Position numbers and translations under genes: made by a program
Part shown: positions 6,755 through 13,686 of the stretch, piece by piece
How the letters are laid out: every line of letters starts with the position of its first letter
Position numbering within the stretch: the first letter of the stretch is position 1
Source of the DNA: Methanomassiliicoccaceae archaeon
Lineage (GTDB): Archaea > Thermoplasmatota > Thermoplasmata > Methanomassiliicoccales > Methanomethylophilaceae
Assembly: GCA_031260545.1 (NCBI GenBank)
Contig: JAIRJQ010000083.1
Location: 1 to 22,747, forward strand
DNA length: 22,747 bases
Reading direction: 5' to 3'
The notes under the pieces: generated by a model
Told to the model about the DNA's origin: nothing
The model's database searches: none
What the model saw: only the letters and a program-made list of their open reading frames with translations

Positions 6755-6853
6755 TTATTCGGTCTTTGCTTTTTTCAAGTTCATTGCTATGAGTATCCCA
6801 AAGAACACTATTCCTGCAATGAACAGCGGCAAGAATTCTGTAAGCGGCGGCAT
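6755..6853 (-). CDS. 32-residue single-helix membrane microprotein
   Basis: Starting at ATG 6853 the frame reads MPPLTEFLPLFIAGIVFFGI and continues LIAMNLKKAKTE before the stop. This is one transmembrane segment of about 19 residues followed by a positively charged tail, a typical layout for a bitopic microprotein with a short N-terminal end. A GTG four codons upstream (6865) is an alternative start. It lies 26-37 bases after the stop of the PAS-domain gene on the same strand, so the two are probably co-transcribed. No homologue is recalled. Its small size keeps confidence moderate. Confidence 0.5.
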   Translation of the reverse strand: MPPLTEFLPLFIAGIVFFGILIAMNLKKAKTE

Positions 6854-6890
6854 TGTTATCAGCACGTCAATACGGTGGTCGTATTTATCA

Positions 6891-7250
6891 TTAATCGCTC
6901 TTTTTTCTCAGGTGCTGAACAATGAGTTTTACCTCTCCGTCCTGGGACAGCGGTATCGTGGTGCATCTGTAACGTTCCGCTCTGCCGGGTATTATCCTTT
7001 CGTTCTCGCATCTGCATCCGATCATCGCCGCAGTAACGGAACAGTTCTCGCACGGAGCGTTCTTTCCGAACAGCGTGAAACAGCTTTTGCCGATCACTTT
7101 CTCCAGTGATATGTTAAATTTTTCGGTCCCGGCGCGATTCATCCACACCACGGTGTATTCCGAATCGTGTATCATTATTATGTCATCTATCTGGTCAAGA
7201 ACAATATTCAGCAGTGACTCTGCGTAACCAACCTCATTTTGACCGTTCAT
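6891..7250 (-). CDS. Stand-alone PAS-domain protein
   Basis: A 119-residue protein consisting of essentially one PAS fold. It opens with LNIVLDQIDDIIMIHDSEYTV and continues VWMNRAGTEKFNISLEKVIGKSCFTLFG. The motif CENCSV follows, a Cys pair often seen in the PAS_4-type family (GKxCxxxxxxxxxPCxxC). The final beta strands are YRCTTIPLSQDGEVKLIVQHLR. There is no output domain (no kinase, helix-turn-helix or cyclase), so it must signal by binding a partner. The cysteines C60, C68, C71 and the CRC near residue 81 could bind a metal or cofactor or form disulfides; this is only a suggestion. ATG at 7250 is preceded by a TATA-like box at 7283-7291, giving a leader of about 10 bases. It is probably in an operon with the microprotein gene at 6755-6853. 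Confidence 0.82.
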   Translation of the reverse strand: MNGQNEVGYAESLLNIVLDQIDDIIMIHDSEYTVVWMNRAGTEKFNISLEKVIGKSCFTLFGKNAPCENCSVTAAMIGCRCENERIIPGRAERYRCTTIPLSQDGEVKLIVQHLRKKSD

Positions 7251-7282
7251 GATATCACTGGGTGCAGTATCGCTTCATACCC

Positions 7283-7291
7283 TTAAATATG
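7283..7291 (-). promoter_or_regulatory. TATA-like box for the PAS-protein gene
   Basis: Minus-strand ATATTTAAG is centred about 26 bases upstream of position 7261, which would leave a short leader before ATG 7250. Confidence 0.45.
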
Positions 7292-7333
7292 ATTGCACGG
7301 GTGTTCACAGAGAGGGCATATTATTTATTTAAT

Positions 7334-7384
7334 ACGAAAAACGTAACATTTTTTCGTTTTACGTAGTTTGTTTTCGTCTTTCGT
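7334..7384. promoter_or_regulatory. Repeated ACGAAAA/TTTTCGT elements between divergent promoters
   Basis: ACGAAAAACGT (7334-7344) faces CGTTTTACGT (7355-7364) as an imperfect inverted repeat. Another TTTTCGT at 7371-7377 and TTTCGTT at 7378-7384 follow. They lie between the divergent promoters of the PAS gene and the ferredoxin-NADP reductase gene, which makes them operator candidates. Confidence 0.4.
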
Positions 7385-7425
7385 TGAAAACCATAATAAT
7401 TGTTGTTATTTTCGCAAGGAACAAT

Positions 7426-7433
7426 TTTATATA
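7426..7433 (+). promoter_or_regulatory. TATA box of the reductase gene, leaderless transcript likely
   Basis: TTTATATA is centred 25-26 bases before ATG 7455. Transcription would therefore begin at the start codon itself, and this sets the start to 7455 rather than the upstream in-frame codon. Confidence 0.55.
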
Positions 7434-7454
7434 TTCAAAACATACCGCGAAAGA

Positions 7455-8390
7455 ATGAGATACGACCTTATCATCATAGGTGCTGGCCCTGGAGGTCTTA
7501 CCGCTGGCATATATGCCAGGACCAGAATGATGAAGACACTTATCCTGGATGCTGCGGAGATAGGCGGCCAGCTGGTCTCGTTGTATCCGGACAAGGCCGT
7601 ACAGAATTATCCCGGTTATGAGAGGATACAGGCCAGAAAGCTCTCCGATAAGATGTACGCTCAGGCAGAGTCCATGGATTGCGAGATCAGGGACAGGGAA
7701 AAGGTCAACGAGATCAGAGGCGGCAATGATGAGCTTGTTGTCATAACTGACAAAGGTCAATATCATACATCGTCGGTGATCGTGGCAACGGGAATGGGCA
7801 TGTTCAAACCCAAAAAGATGGGATGCAAAGGCGAGGAAGAGTTCGAGAACAAGGGATTGTGCTACATACTTCCGCCTAAAGAGGATCTGATCGGAAAGAG
7901 GGTCGTCGTCTTCGGAGGAGGGAACAGCGCGATCGAGATGGCCCTGATCGCGGATTCCGTCGCAGAAACGACGATCGTCCACCGCAGGAACGAGTTCAGA
8001 TGCGATGAGAGCAATACGATGGCACTGAACGCAAGCAATATAAGGAGCATCATGAGCTCCGAACTTGTGTCTGTGAACGGCGACGATGCTGTACGTTCGG
8101 TCACACTGAAAAAGGGTGACGAGACGTTCGATGTGGAGGCCGATCTGGTTGTGATACTGATCGGCATATCGGCTGACCTGGAAGATCTGAAACGGTGGGA
8201 CCTGGAGCTTACAAAGGACGGTTTGCTTAAAGTGGACGATGCGATGTGCACATCCAGGAACGGCATTTTCGCATGCGGCGACGTCATTGATTATGATGGA
8301 AAATACAAACAGATAATAACCGCATGCGGCGAGGCCGCAACAGCGTCGAACAGTGCTTATAAGTTTGTAAAAAAACCGTACTGGGCATAA
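7455..8390 (+). CDS. Thioredoxin-reductase-like ferredoxin-NADP(+) reductase (FNR type 2)
   Basis: A 311-residue flavoprotein of the thioredoxin-reductase superfamily. The FAD site is at the start (IIIGAGPGGLTAG, glycines 9, 11 and 14). Next comes IGGQLVSLYPDKAVQNYPGY, typical of the family. The second dinucleotide fold is VVVFGGGNSAIEMAL, with HRRNEFR as the NADPH-binding arginines, and FACGDV is the C-terminal FAD contact. The redox CxxC of thioredoxin reductase is absent: only a single Cys136 sits there (LCYILPPKEDL). That matches type 2 ferredoxin-NADP reductases such as Bacillus YumC. The convergent neighbour is a 2[4Fe-4S] ferredoxin, a plausible partner. It should transfer electrons between NADP(H) and ferredoxin; direction and cofactor preference are not shown. 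Confidence 0.85.
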   Translation: MRYDLIIIGAGPGGLTAGIYARTRMMKTLILDAAEIGGQLVSLYPDKAVQNYPGYERIQARKLSDKMYAQAESMDCEIRDREKVNEIRGGNDELVVITDKGQYHTSSVIVATGMGMFKPKKMGCKGEEEFENKGLCYILPPKEDLIGKRVVVFGGGNSAIEMALIADSVAETTIVHRRNEFRCDESNTMALNASNIRSIMSSELVSVNGDDAVRSVTLKKGDETFDVEADLVVILIGISADLEDLKRWDLELTKDGLLKVDDAMCTSRNGIFACGDVIDYDGKYKQIITACGEAATASNSAYKFVKKPYWA

Positions 8391-8422
8391 AAAATAATGT
8401 TTTGAAGAAGTTTGTAAGATGC

Positions 8423-8587
8423 TTACTCTACGAGAGCATCCGTGGGACATTCGTCGATGCAGGCACCGCAGTCCACGCACGCGTCCTGATCGATAACGGC
8501 CACGTCACCGATCTTTATAGCGTCCTGCGGACAGACATCGGCGCACGCGCCGCATCCGGTGCAGTCATCAGCTTTTACTGTAACCAT
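8423..8587 (-). CDS. 2[4Fe-4S] ferredoxin
   Basis: A 54-residue ferredoxin with two complete cluster motifs, CTGCGACADVCP and CVDCGACIDECP. Each is Cys-x2-Cys-x2-Cys-x3-Cys-Pro, and both lie in the normal two-fold symmetric fold. It starts with MVTVKADD and is acidic. ATG at 8587 is preceded by TGAGGT at 8595-8600 and a TATA-like box near 8620. It is a small soluble electron carrier at low potential. It is convergent with the ferredoxin-NADP reductase gene, which ends 32 bases away, supporting a functional pair. No additional cysteine is seen beyond the eight ligands. Confidence 0.93.
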   Translation of the reverse strand: MVTVKADDCTGCGACADVCPQDAIKIGDVAVIDQDACVDCGACIDECPTDALVE

Positions 8588-8618
8588 GTGGTTTACCTCA
8601 GCGCCTAATTGAAAAAAT

Positions 8619-8627
8619 GATATTTAA
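8619..8627 (-). promoter_or_regulatory. TATA-like box for ferredoxin
   Basis: Minus-strand TTAAATATC lies about 26 bases before position 8597, just ahead of the ribosome site TGAGGT. The rest of the gap to 8858 holds no confident gene; only a 32-codon frame at 8680 is present, without support. Confidence 0.45.
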
Positions 8628-8781
8628 CGTTTATTGCTTGACCGCAGTGTAACTTTTCCTATTTCGCCGTTAAGATACGATGTCATCCAGCATGGCCGAT
8701 GAAAGATGGAACGGCCTGTGCGCAGAACGGGACGGCAGCGCGCCATATCCTGATGTTTTTACAGCAGCGTTAATCTAGAGA

Positions 8782-8790
8782 GATATAAAT
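8782..8790 (+). promoter_or_regulatory. TATA-like box for the transporter gene
   Basis: GATATAAAT would start transcription near 8812, leaving about 47 bases of leader before ATG 8859. Confidence 0.4.
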
Positions 8791-8858
8791 AATCGTTAAA
8801 GGTACCCCATGGTGTATGTACGCCGCCTTAATATTGCGGAACATAACTAGGTGTATTT

Positions 8859-9443
8859 ATGGAAAATATACAGGAAATAAAAATTAAGGACGGGGCGAAT
8901 CCCACTGCGGCCGGACTGGTCGCGCTAGCAGTGGCTTGTTTCTGTTTCTTTGCATTGTTGGAAGGTCACGTTGATGCGTCGGCCAGAACTCTTATCGGCT
9001 GCTGGCTGATAGGAGGTTTCGTCGTGCAGGTAATAGTGGGATTGATGGACTTGAAAGAGGGCAACCACGCGGGCGGGAACACGTTCCTGTTCTTCAGCGC
9101 ATTCTTCATGCTGGCAACCGGTATGGAGATGCTTATTAGAGGAGTCATGGGCGTAGAGGTCGATGCGCGTATTGACGGCTGGGCATGGGCGGCATTGTCC
9201 ATAGTGATGATACTTTGGCTGCCGGCGTTCTTCAAAAAGATCGGCATCCTGTCGTTCATCGTGCTGTTCGTCGCGATCGCATTGCCGTTCATAGCGATCA
9301 GGGACCTCGGATACACCGCAGAGCTCGGTGTCCTCGCGCACATCCCTGCATGGACCTTGTTGATCGCCGGCCTGCTCGCAATATATCTGTGCTCTGCGAT
9401 CGTTGTCAACAAAGCATACGGTAAGACGATATATCCGATGTAA
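8859..9443 (+). CDS. AceTr/SatP (GPR1/FUN34/YaaH) acetate-succinate transporter family protein
   Basis: A 194-residue membrane protein with six hydrophobic segments and the family's short N-terminal signature, here NPTAAGLVALAVACF (usually NPAPLGL). The conserved central stretch is GGNTFLFFSAFFM, corresponding to the family's GxxTxxxxGxFW region. Characterised members such as E. coli SatP carry acetate or succinate with protons. The last helix ends with IYLCSAIVVNKAYGK. The substrate here is inferred from family only. For an archaeon that uses acetate as carbon source this would be an uptake or release system. The start ATG 8859 is supported by the promoter box at 8782. It appears intact and monocistronic, followed by a strong hairpin at 9453-9480. 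Confidence 0.88.
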   Translation: MENIQEIKIKDGANPTAAGLVALAVACFCFFALLEGHVDASARTLIGCWLIGGFVVQVIVGLMDLKEGNHAGGNTFLFFSAFFMLATGMEMLIRGVMGVEVDARIDGWAWAALSIVMILWLPAFFKKIGILSFIVLFVAIALPFIAIRDLGYTAELGVLAHIPAWTLLIAGLLAIYLCSAIVVNKAYGKTIYPM

Positions 9444-9452
9444 AACCACAAA

Positions 9453-9493
9453 CCGCTCTGCCGTCGGTGACGGCAGGCGGGATATTTTATCCC
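9453..9493 (+). terminator. Tandem overlapping hairpins, probable terminator
   Basis: CTGCCGTC (9458-9465) pairs with GACGGCAG (9469-9476) over loop GGT, extended by CCGC (9453-9456) with GCGG (9477-9480) around one bulged T. A second stem, GGGATA (9479-9484) with TATCCC (9488-9493), shares two bases with the first, so the two cannot both form fully. They follow the transporter stop by 9 bases. Confidence 0.5.
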
Positions 9494-9511
9494 TTGTTGC
9501 TCCGATAGTCT

Positions 9512-9520
9512 GTTAAATAA
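9512..9520 (+). promoter_or_regulatory. TATA-like box for the amidohydrolase gene
   Basis: GTTAAATAA is centred about 23-25 bases before ATG 9539, suggesting a leaderless transcript for the four-gene unit that follows. Confidence 0.45.
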
Positions 9521-9538
9521 TGTAGTTATTGGGATTGC

Positions 9539-10585
9539 ATGGAATATCTGTCCGGCCTTGTGTTCGACGGAACCGGTTTCACGGAAGGGTACGTAGGAAT
9601 AGAGGAGGGGATCATCGCAGAGATCGGTGACGGGAGGCCTCCTGAGAAGCCCGTTGCGAAAGGGACCGTTATTCCGGGACTTGTGAACGCGCATACCCAT
9701 TCCGCGGACGGTCTGCTGACGTTTGAAGGAAGACCGGGGATAGAAGAGCTAGTGATGCCGCCGAACGGCCTCAAACACAGATACCTGATGAACGCGGCGG
9801 ATGATGAGCTGATACTTTCGATGCGCTCGTTCACCGACATCATGTTCAGGACCGGAACGACAGGATTCGTGGATTTCAGAGAGGGCGGAAGGAAGGGCGC
9901 AGAGCTCATCAGGATATCATCACCCGTGCCGAACGGAATGATATTAGGCCGTCCTTCCGGACGGTACGACGCAAATGAATTGGATGACATCCTGAACATC
10001 TCCGACGGCATCGGATTGTCAAGCATCTCCGACATCGCCGCGAACGATGCGGATGCGATAGCCGATCATGTCCGTAAAAGGGGAAAGGTGCTGGCGATAC
10101 ATGTAAGTGAACGAGTGCGCGAGGATATTGAACATGTGATGTCGCTTTCCCCGTCCTTCGTTGTCCATATGACCGAAGCAACGGACAAGGACATGAGGAT
10201 GTGCGCCGAAAATAATGTGGCCATTGTGTCGTGCCCCCGGTCGAACATGTTCTTCGGAAGGGTCCCGCCGGTCGACAGGATGATAGCATCCGGCGCAGAC
10301 GTCGCGATCGGAACGGACAATGCTATGCTGTGTGTTCCGGACATGCGTGCGGAAGCATCGGTATTCGATGAGATATTGAAAAAAAGGGGATATGGCACGG
10401 AGCACACCGTTCGTTCGTTGCTTGTTGACTGCAGAAAGGTATTATATGGAGGAGACGGGTTGCAGATGCGAGTCGGAATGCCGGCAGATATCGCTGTCCT
10501 CCTCTCATCCGGGGACCCTGAAAGGGATATCACGAGTTCTCAAGGGGATGCGGTGATGACGATGCTGGGCAGGAGGACAGGGTGA
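9539..10585 (+). CDS. Metal-dependent amidohydrolase, COG0402-like (deaminase type)
   Basis: A 348-residue metallo-hydrolase with a TIM barrel, related to the cytosine or SAH/adenosine deaminase branch of COG0402. All expected metal and catalytic residues are visible: H52 and H54 (NAHTHSAD), H188 with E191 (AIHVSE), H210 (VVHMTEAT) and D260 (GTDNAML). The typical CPRSNMFFG and the closing MPADIAVL segments are also present. It is shorter than average for the group (about 350 versus 400-450), missing part of the barrel surface insertions. The substrate is unknown; an aminated purine, pyrimidine or nucleoside is a guess from family. It begins a tight unit: the next gene starts 5 bases past its stop. 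Confidence 0.82.
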   Translation: MEYLSGLVFDGTGFTEGYVGIEEGIIAEIGDGRPPEKPVAKGTVIPGLVNAHTHSADGLLTFEGRPGIEELVMPPNGLKHRYLMNAADDELILSMRSFTDIMFRTGTTGFVDFREGGRKGAELIRISSPVPNGMILGRPSGRYDANELDDILNISDGIGLSSISDIAANDADAIADHVRKRGKVLAIHVSERVREDIEHVMSLSPSFVVHMTEATDKDMRMCAENNVAIVSCPRSNMFFGRVPPVDRMIASGADVAIGTDNAMLCVPDMRAEASVFDEILKKRGYGTEHTVRSLLVDCRKVLYGGDGLQMRVGMPADIAVLLSSGDPERDITSSQGDAVMTMLGRRTG

Positions 10586-10589
10586 TCAG

Positions 10590-11051
10590 ATGGCACCGTT
10601 CAGAAAGATATTGATAGCGACAGACGGAAGCAAAAGTACAGAGGATGCTATACTTACCGGTCTGGAGCTTGCGAAGATCATGAACGCGAGCGTTACGGCA
10701 CTGAACGCTGTGGACGGCCCCGTACTGTTGAGCGCACCCGCGGATTCCGAGATGGTGAAACTTTATACGATCCTTGAAAAGGAAGGAATGTCGGCGGTCA
10801 TGCATGTCAAAGAACTTGGCGAGTCAATGAACGTACCTGTTGAGATAAAGGTCGTCAGCGGACATCCTGTGAAAGCGATACTGGATGAATCGGCGGGATA
10901 CGATCTTATTATAGTGGGAAGCCTGGGAAGAACGGGGATGGCGAAGATATTGATAGGAAGTGTCGCCGAAAAAGTAGTTAAATTGGCAAAATGTCCGGTG
11001 ATGGTCGTCAGAAACAAATTTGAAAGTGCTGCTAAAGGTGAAGGTCAATGA
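10590..11051 (+). CDS. Universal stress protein (UspA family)
   Basis: A 153-residue Usp protein with the alpha/beta ATP-binding fold. It opens with KILIATDGSKSTEDA (the aspartate contacts ATP). The Walker-like tail GSLGRTGMAKILIGSVAEKVV carries the pattern G-x2-G-x9-G-(S/T), which marks ATP-binding Usp proteins. It ends with CPVMVVRNK. Such proteins act as nucleotide-binding stress or metabolic regulators, usually dimers, with no fixed reaction. It lies 4 bases after the amidohydrolase stop and overlaps the four-CBS gene by 4 bases (ATGA at 11048), so translation is probably coupled. The partner genes suggest an energy-state sensor. Confidence 0.92.
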   Translation: MAPFRKILIATDGSKSTEDAILTGLELAKIMNASVTALNAVDGPVLLSAPADSEMVKLYTILEKEGMSAVMHVKELGESMNVPVEIKVVSGHPVKAILDESAGYDLIIVGSLGRTGMAKILIGSVAEKVVKLAKCPVMVVRNKFESAAKGEGQ

Positions 11052-11890
11052 AATATGTATCAGATATAATGACGGAGAATCCGATCGTGGTGACCGTTCC
11101 GGGAAGCCGTAACGATGCCATAAACATGATGGTGAAGAACGGCCTGACCGGATTACCGGTGGTCAGGTCATCGGATGATACGCTTGTCGGTATCGTCTCG
11201 AGAAGGGATGTGTTCAGGAAGTTCAACGAGGACCAGCTGTCACTTATCATGAAAAAGGACATCAAAACGATATCCTCGAGTGCGACCATCGAAGATGCCG
11301 CCTCCATATTTACAAAATACAGGATACACAGGCTTCCGGTGGTCGAGAACGGAAAACTCGTCGGCATCGTAACACCCACGGACCTTCTGGATGTCATCGT
11401 CAGCAAAAAGATGAATATCGCCGTTGAAGAAGTGATAAAAACAACATGCGTGACCGCATACGAAGGCTGTCCGCTGTCGTATGTGGTGCATGCGATGCGT
11501 GTGAGCGACGTTCCTGCGATGCCTGTGCTCAGTGCATCAGGAGTTCTTACGGGAATAATAACGGACCGAGACCTGTTCGTCGATCAGGTCAAAGACCCGA
11601 AGGCGCTGAATGAATTGGGAATAACGGACGCATATGAATCGTTAGCAGGATACCGCAACGTTCTTCCGCTATTCTATACGGCAACGGACAAAGCGATACC
11701 TGAGGATTACCTTGTCCGCGACTACATGGTGAGATCGCCGCTGACCGTATTCAAAAAGACCAGCGTTTCCGAGGTCGCGAAACAAATGAAGATGCACGAT
11801 TACGGTCAGATCCCTGTGAGGGATGCGAAGGACGACCTTGTCGGACTGGTATATGACGTCGATGTCGTATCCGTACTGTGCAGGAAATGA
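11048..11890 (+). CDS. Four-CBS-motif protein (two tandem CBS pairs)
   Basis: A 280-residue protein made only of four CBS motifs. They begin near residues 4 (VSDIMTENPIVVTV), 69 (KDIKTISSSATIED), 126 (VEEVIKTTCVTAYEG) and 222 (VRDYMVRSPLTVFKK). Each ends in a typical strand such as LVGIVSRRDV, LVGIVTPTDL, LTGIITDRDL and LVGLVYDVDV. Two Bateman modules would form, known to bind AMP, ATP or SAM. The segment between motifs 3 and 4 is longer, about 35 residues (QVKDPKALNELGITDAYESL). There is no catalytic domain, so it must act through a partner. It overlaps the Usp gene by 4 bases and ends 4 bases before the GlyRS gene, part of one tight unit. Confidence 0.9.
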   Translation: MKYVSDIMTENPIVVTVPGSRNDAINMMVKNGLTGLPVVRSSDDTLVGIVSRRDVFRKFNEDQLSLIMKKDIKTISSSATIEDAASIFTKYRIHRLPVVENGKLVGIVTPTDLLDVIVSKKMNIAVEEVIKTTCVTAYEGCPLSYVVHAMRVSDVPAMPVLSASGVLTGIITDRDLFVDQVKDPKALNELGITDAYESLAGYRNVLPLFYTATDKAIPEDYLVRDYMVRSPLTVFKKTSVSEVAKQMKMHDYGQIPVRDAKDDLVGLVYDVDVVSVLCRK

Positions 11891-11894
11891 TCCC

Positions 11895-13601
11895 ATGCCG
11901 TTCGATTCGTCCGATCTTCTGTCCCTTTGCAAACGGCGCGGTTTCATCTGGCCGTCCTACGAGATATACGGCGGTGTCGCCGGTATGTTCGATTACGGAC
12001 CGTTAGGGTGCGTGCTGAAAAATAATATCGTTGAAGCGTGGAGGTCCATCTACAAGAGCAGAGAGGGTTTCATTGAGATCGATTCCGAAACAGTGAATCC
12101 CGTAGCGGTGTTCAAGGCGTCCGGGCACGTCGATCAGTTCTCGGACCTTATGACATACTGCAAAGAATGCAAGGAACCTTTCAGAGCGGACCATTTAGCT
12201 AAGGGGCATCATGAGAACCCCGATATCCTGACGCCGAAACAGCTTGAGGACCTCTTTGTGAAAAATAACATCAAGTGCCCCGAGTGCAAAGGAGAATTAG
12301 GGCCGGTGGAAGATTTCAACCTCATGTTCAAAACTACCATAGGCCCGGGATCATCCCGCATCGGATACTTAAGACCGGAAACGGCCCAGGGCATATTCGT
12401 GAATTATCTGAACTTATATCGATATAATCGTGAGAAGCTTCCTCTCGGCGTCATACAGACGGGAAGAGGCTACCGCAACGAGATCGCACCGAGACAGGGC
12501 ATGATCAGAATGAGGGAGTTCAACATGATGGAGGTTGAACTTTTCGTGGATCCCGACAACAAGGATTGGGACCGTTTCCCGGAGATAGAGAATGAGAAGA
12601 TGACCCTCATCCCTCAGGACGGCAGAGAGATAACGCTCACTGTCGGCGAGGCCGTCGGGAAAGGAGTGATCGTGAACCGCGTGCTTGCATACTTTGTTTA
12701 CACCACGCAGCAATTGCTGATGAAACTGGGCCTTGACCCTGCGAGGATCAGGTTCAGACAGCATTTATCGGATGAGATGGCCCATTACGCGGCAGACTGC
12801 TGGGATGCCGAGGCTTTACTATCATACGGCTGGACCGAGATAACGGGGATAGCGGACAGAGGATGCTGGGACCTTTCAAGGCACTCAGAATTTTCAGGGG
12901 TTGATATGACGCACTTCAGAAGATTCGACGAGCCCCGTGAAGTTGAGATGGATGTTGTGAAAGCTAAGCATAAAGCGCTCGGACCGAAGTTCAAAGGCAA
13001 AGCGAAGGACATCGCGGCGGCAATAGAATCGAAGCAGCCGAAGGATGTTGTCAACAACATGATAACAATACCGGCGGACAGCGAAACAATGCAGCTGGGG
13101 GACGAATTCTTTGAGGTGGTCCGCATAAAGGAGAAGATCTCCGGGGAACGCGTCATCCCGCACGTCATAGAACCGTCGTACGGCCTCGACAGGATATTCT
13201 ATTCGATCTTGGAACACGCATACTCGTATGACGAAAAGGACGATTACGTGACGTTACGGCTGAGGCCGGGCGTCGCACCGATCAAGGTCGGTGTTTTCCC
13301 GCTGATGGACAAGGACGGGCTGGATGTTCTTTCATTGTCCGTATACGAAGGATTGCAGATGAGCGGCATTGAATCATATTATGATACATCGGGCGCCATA
13401 GGAAGACGGTATGCGCGCATGGACGAGATCGGGACGCCGTGGTGCATAACCGTTGATTACGAATCCGTGGAAAAGGGAAAGAACAACGGAACGGTGACCA
13501 TCAGGGACCGCGACACCAGAGAGCAGAAACGTATAAAGATCGATGACGTGAACAGCGTCATAAAAGAGCTGCTGGCCGGAAAGGGGTTCGGCACCCTCTG
13601 A
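11895..13601 (+). CDS. glyS: Glycyl-tRNA synthetase, archaeal/eukaryotic alpha2 type
   Basis: A 568-residue class II synthetase that charges tRNA-Gly. It opens with a compact N-terminal part (FIWPSYEIYGGVAGMFDYGPLG, the family's motif 1 region). A zinc-binding insertion with C89/C92 (CKEC) and C128/C131 (CPEC) follows. Motif 2 is GRGYRNEIAPRQGMIRMREF; motif 3 is EPSYGLDRIFYSILEHAY. The C-terminal anticodon-binding domain begins around residue 460 (VAPIKVGVFPLM) and ends FGTL. An insertion near residues 360-400 (LGPKFKGKAKDIAAAI) resembles a tail segment in this window's ValRS. The start ATG 11895 follows the four-CBS gene stop by 4 bases; a longer frame exists but only by reading the CBS gene out of frame. 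A tRNA-Gly gene is about 8 kb downstream. Confidence 0.96.
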   Translation: MPFDSSDLLSLCKRRGFIWPSYEIYGGVAGMFDYGPLGCVLKNNIVEAWRSIYKSREGFIEIDSETVNPVAVFKASGHVDQFSDLMTYCKECKEPFRADHLAKGHHENPDILTPKQLEDLFVKNNIKCPECKGELGPVEDFNLMFKTTIGPGSSRIGYLRPETAQGIFVNYLNLYRYNREKLPLGVIQTGRGYRNEIAPRQGMIRMREFNMMEVELFVDPDNKDWDRFPEIENEKMTLIPQDGREITLTVGEAVGKGVIVNRVLAYFVYTTQQLLMKLGLDPARIRFRQHLSDEMAHYAADCWDAEALLSYGWTEITGIADRGCWDLSRHSEFSGVDMTHFRRFDEPREVEMDVVKAKHKALGPKFKGKAKDIAAAIESKQPKDVVNNMITIPADSETMQLGDEFFEVVRIKEKISGERVIPHVIEPSYGLDRIFYSILEHAYSYDEKDDYVTLRLRPGVAPIKVGVFPLMDKDGLDVLSLSVYEGLQMSGIESYYDTSGAIGRRYARMDEIGTPWCITVDYESVEKGKNNGTVTIRDRDTREQKRIKIDDVNSVIKELLAGKGFGTL

Positions 13602-13658
13602 CCGCGTATCGCCGTCTCGTGCTCATGCTGTTATGAGTAATAGTAAAAAGAAAAGAAC

Positions 13659-13675
13659 AGCGGGCGCTGCCCGCT
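13659..13675 (-). terminator. GC hairpin with T-rich tail, terminator of the RCC1-like gene
   Basis: AGCGGGC (13659-13665) pairs with GCCCGCT (13669-13675) over loop GCT. On the minus strand the hairpin is followed by TGTTCTTTTCTTTTTAC, and it lies 11 bases past the RCC1-like gene stop. It could also stop plus-strand readthrough from GlyRS. A weaker stem (CTCAT / ATGAG) sits beside it at 13622-13637. Confidence 0.6.
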
Positions 13676-13686
13676 TAAAGAATTTA

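Noticed and set aside
7359..8480. 373-codon minus-strand frame opposite the reductase gene
   Set aside because: It is antisense to a clear flavoprotein, with cysteine- and histidine-rich shadow composition.
8680..8778. 32-codon frame (MSSSMADERWNGL...) upstream of the transporter
   Set aside because: No promoter or ribosome site and no membrane or domain pattern. Chance is likely.
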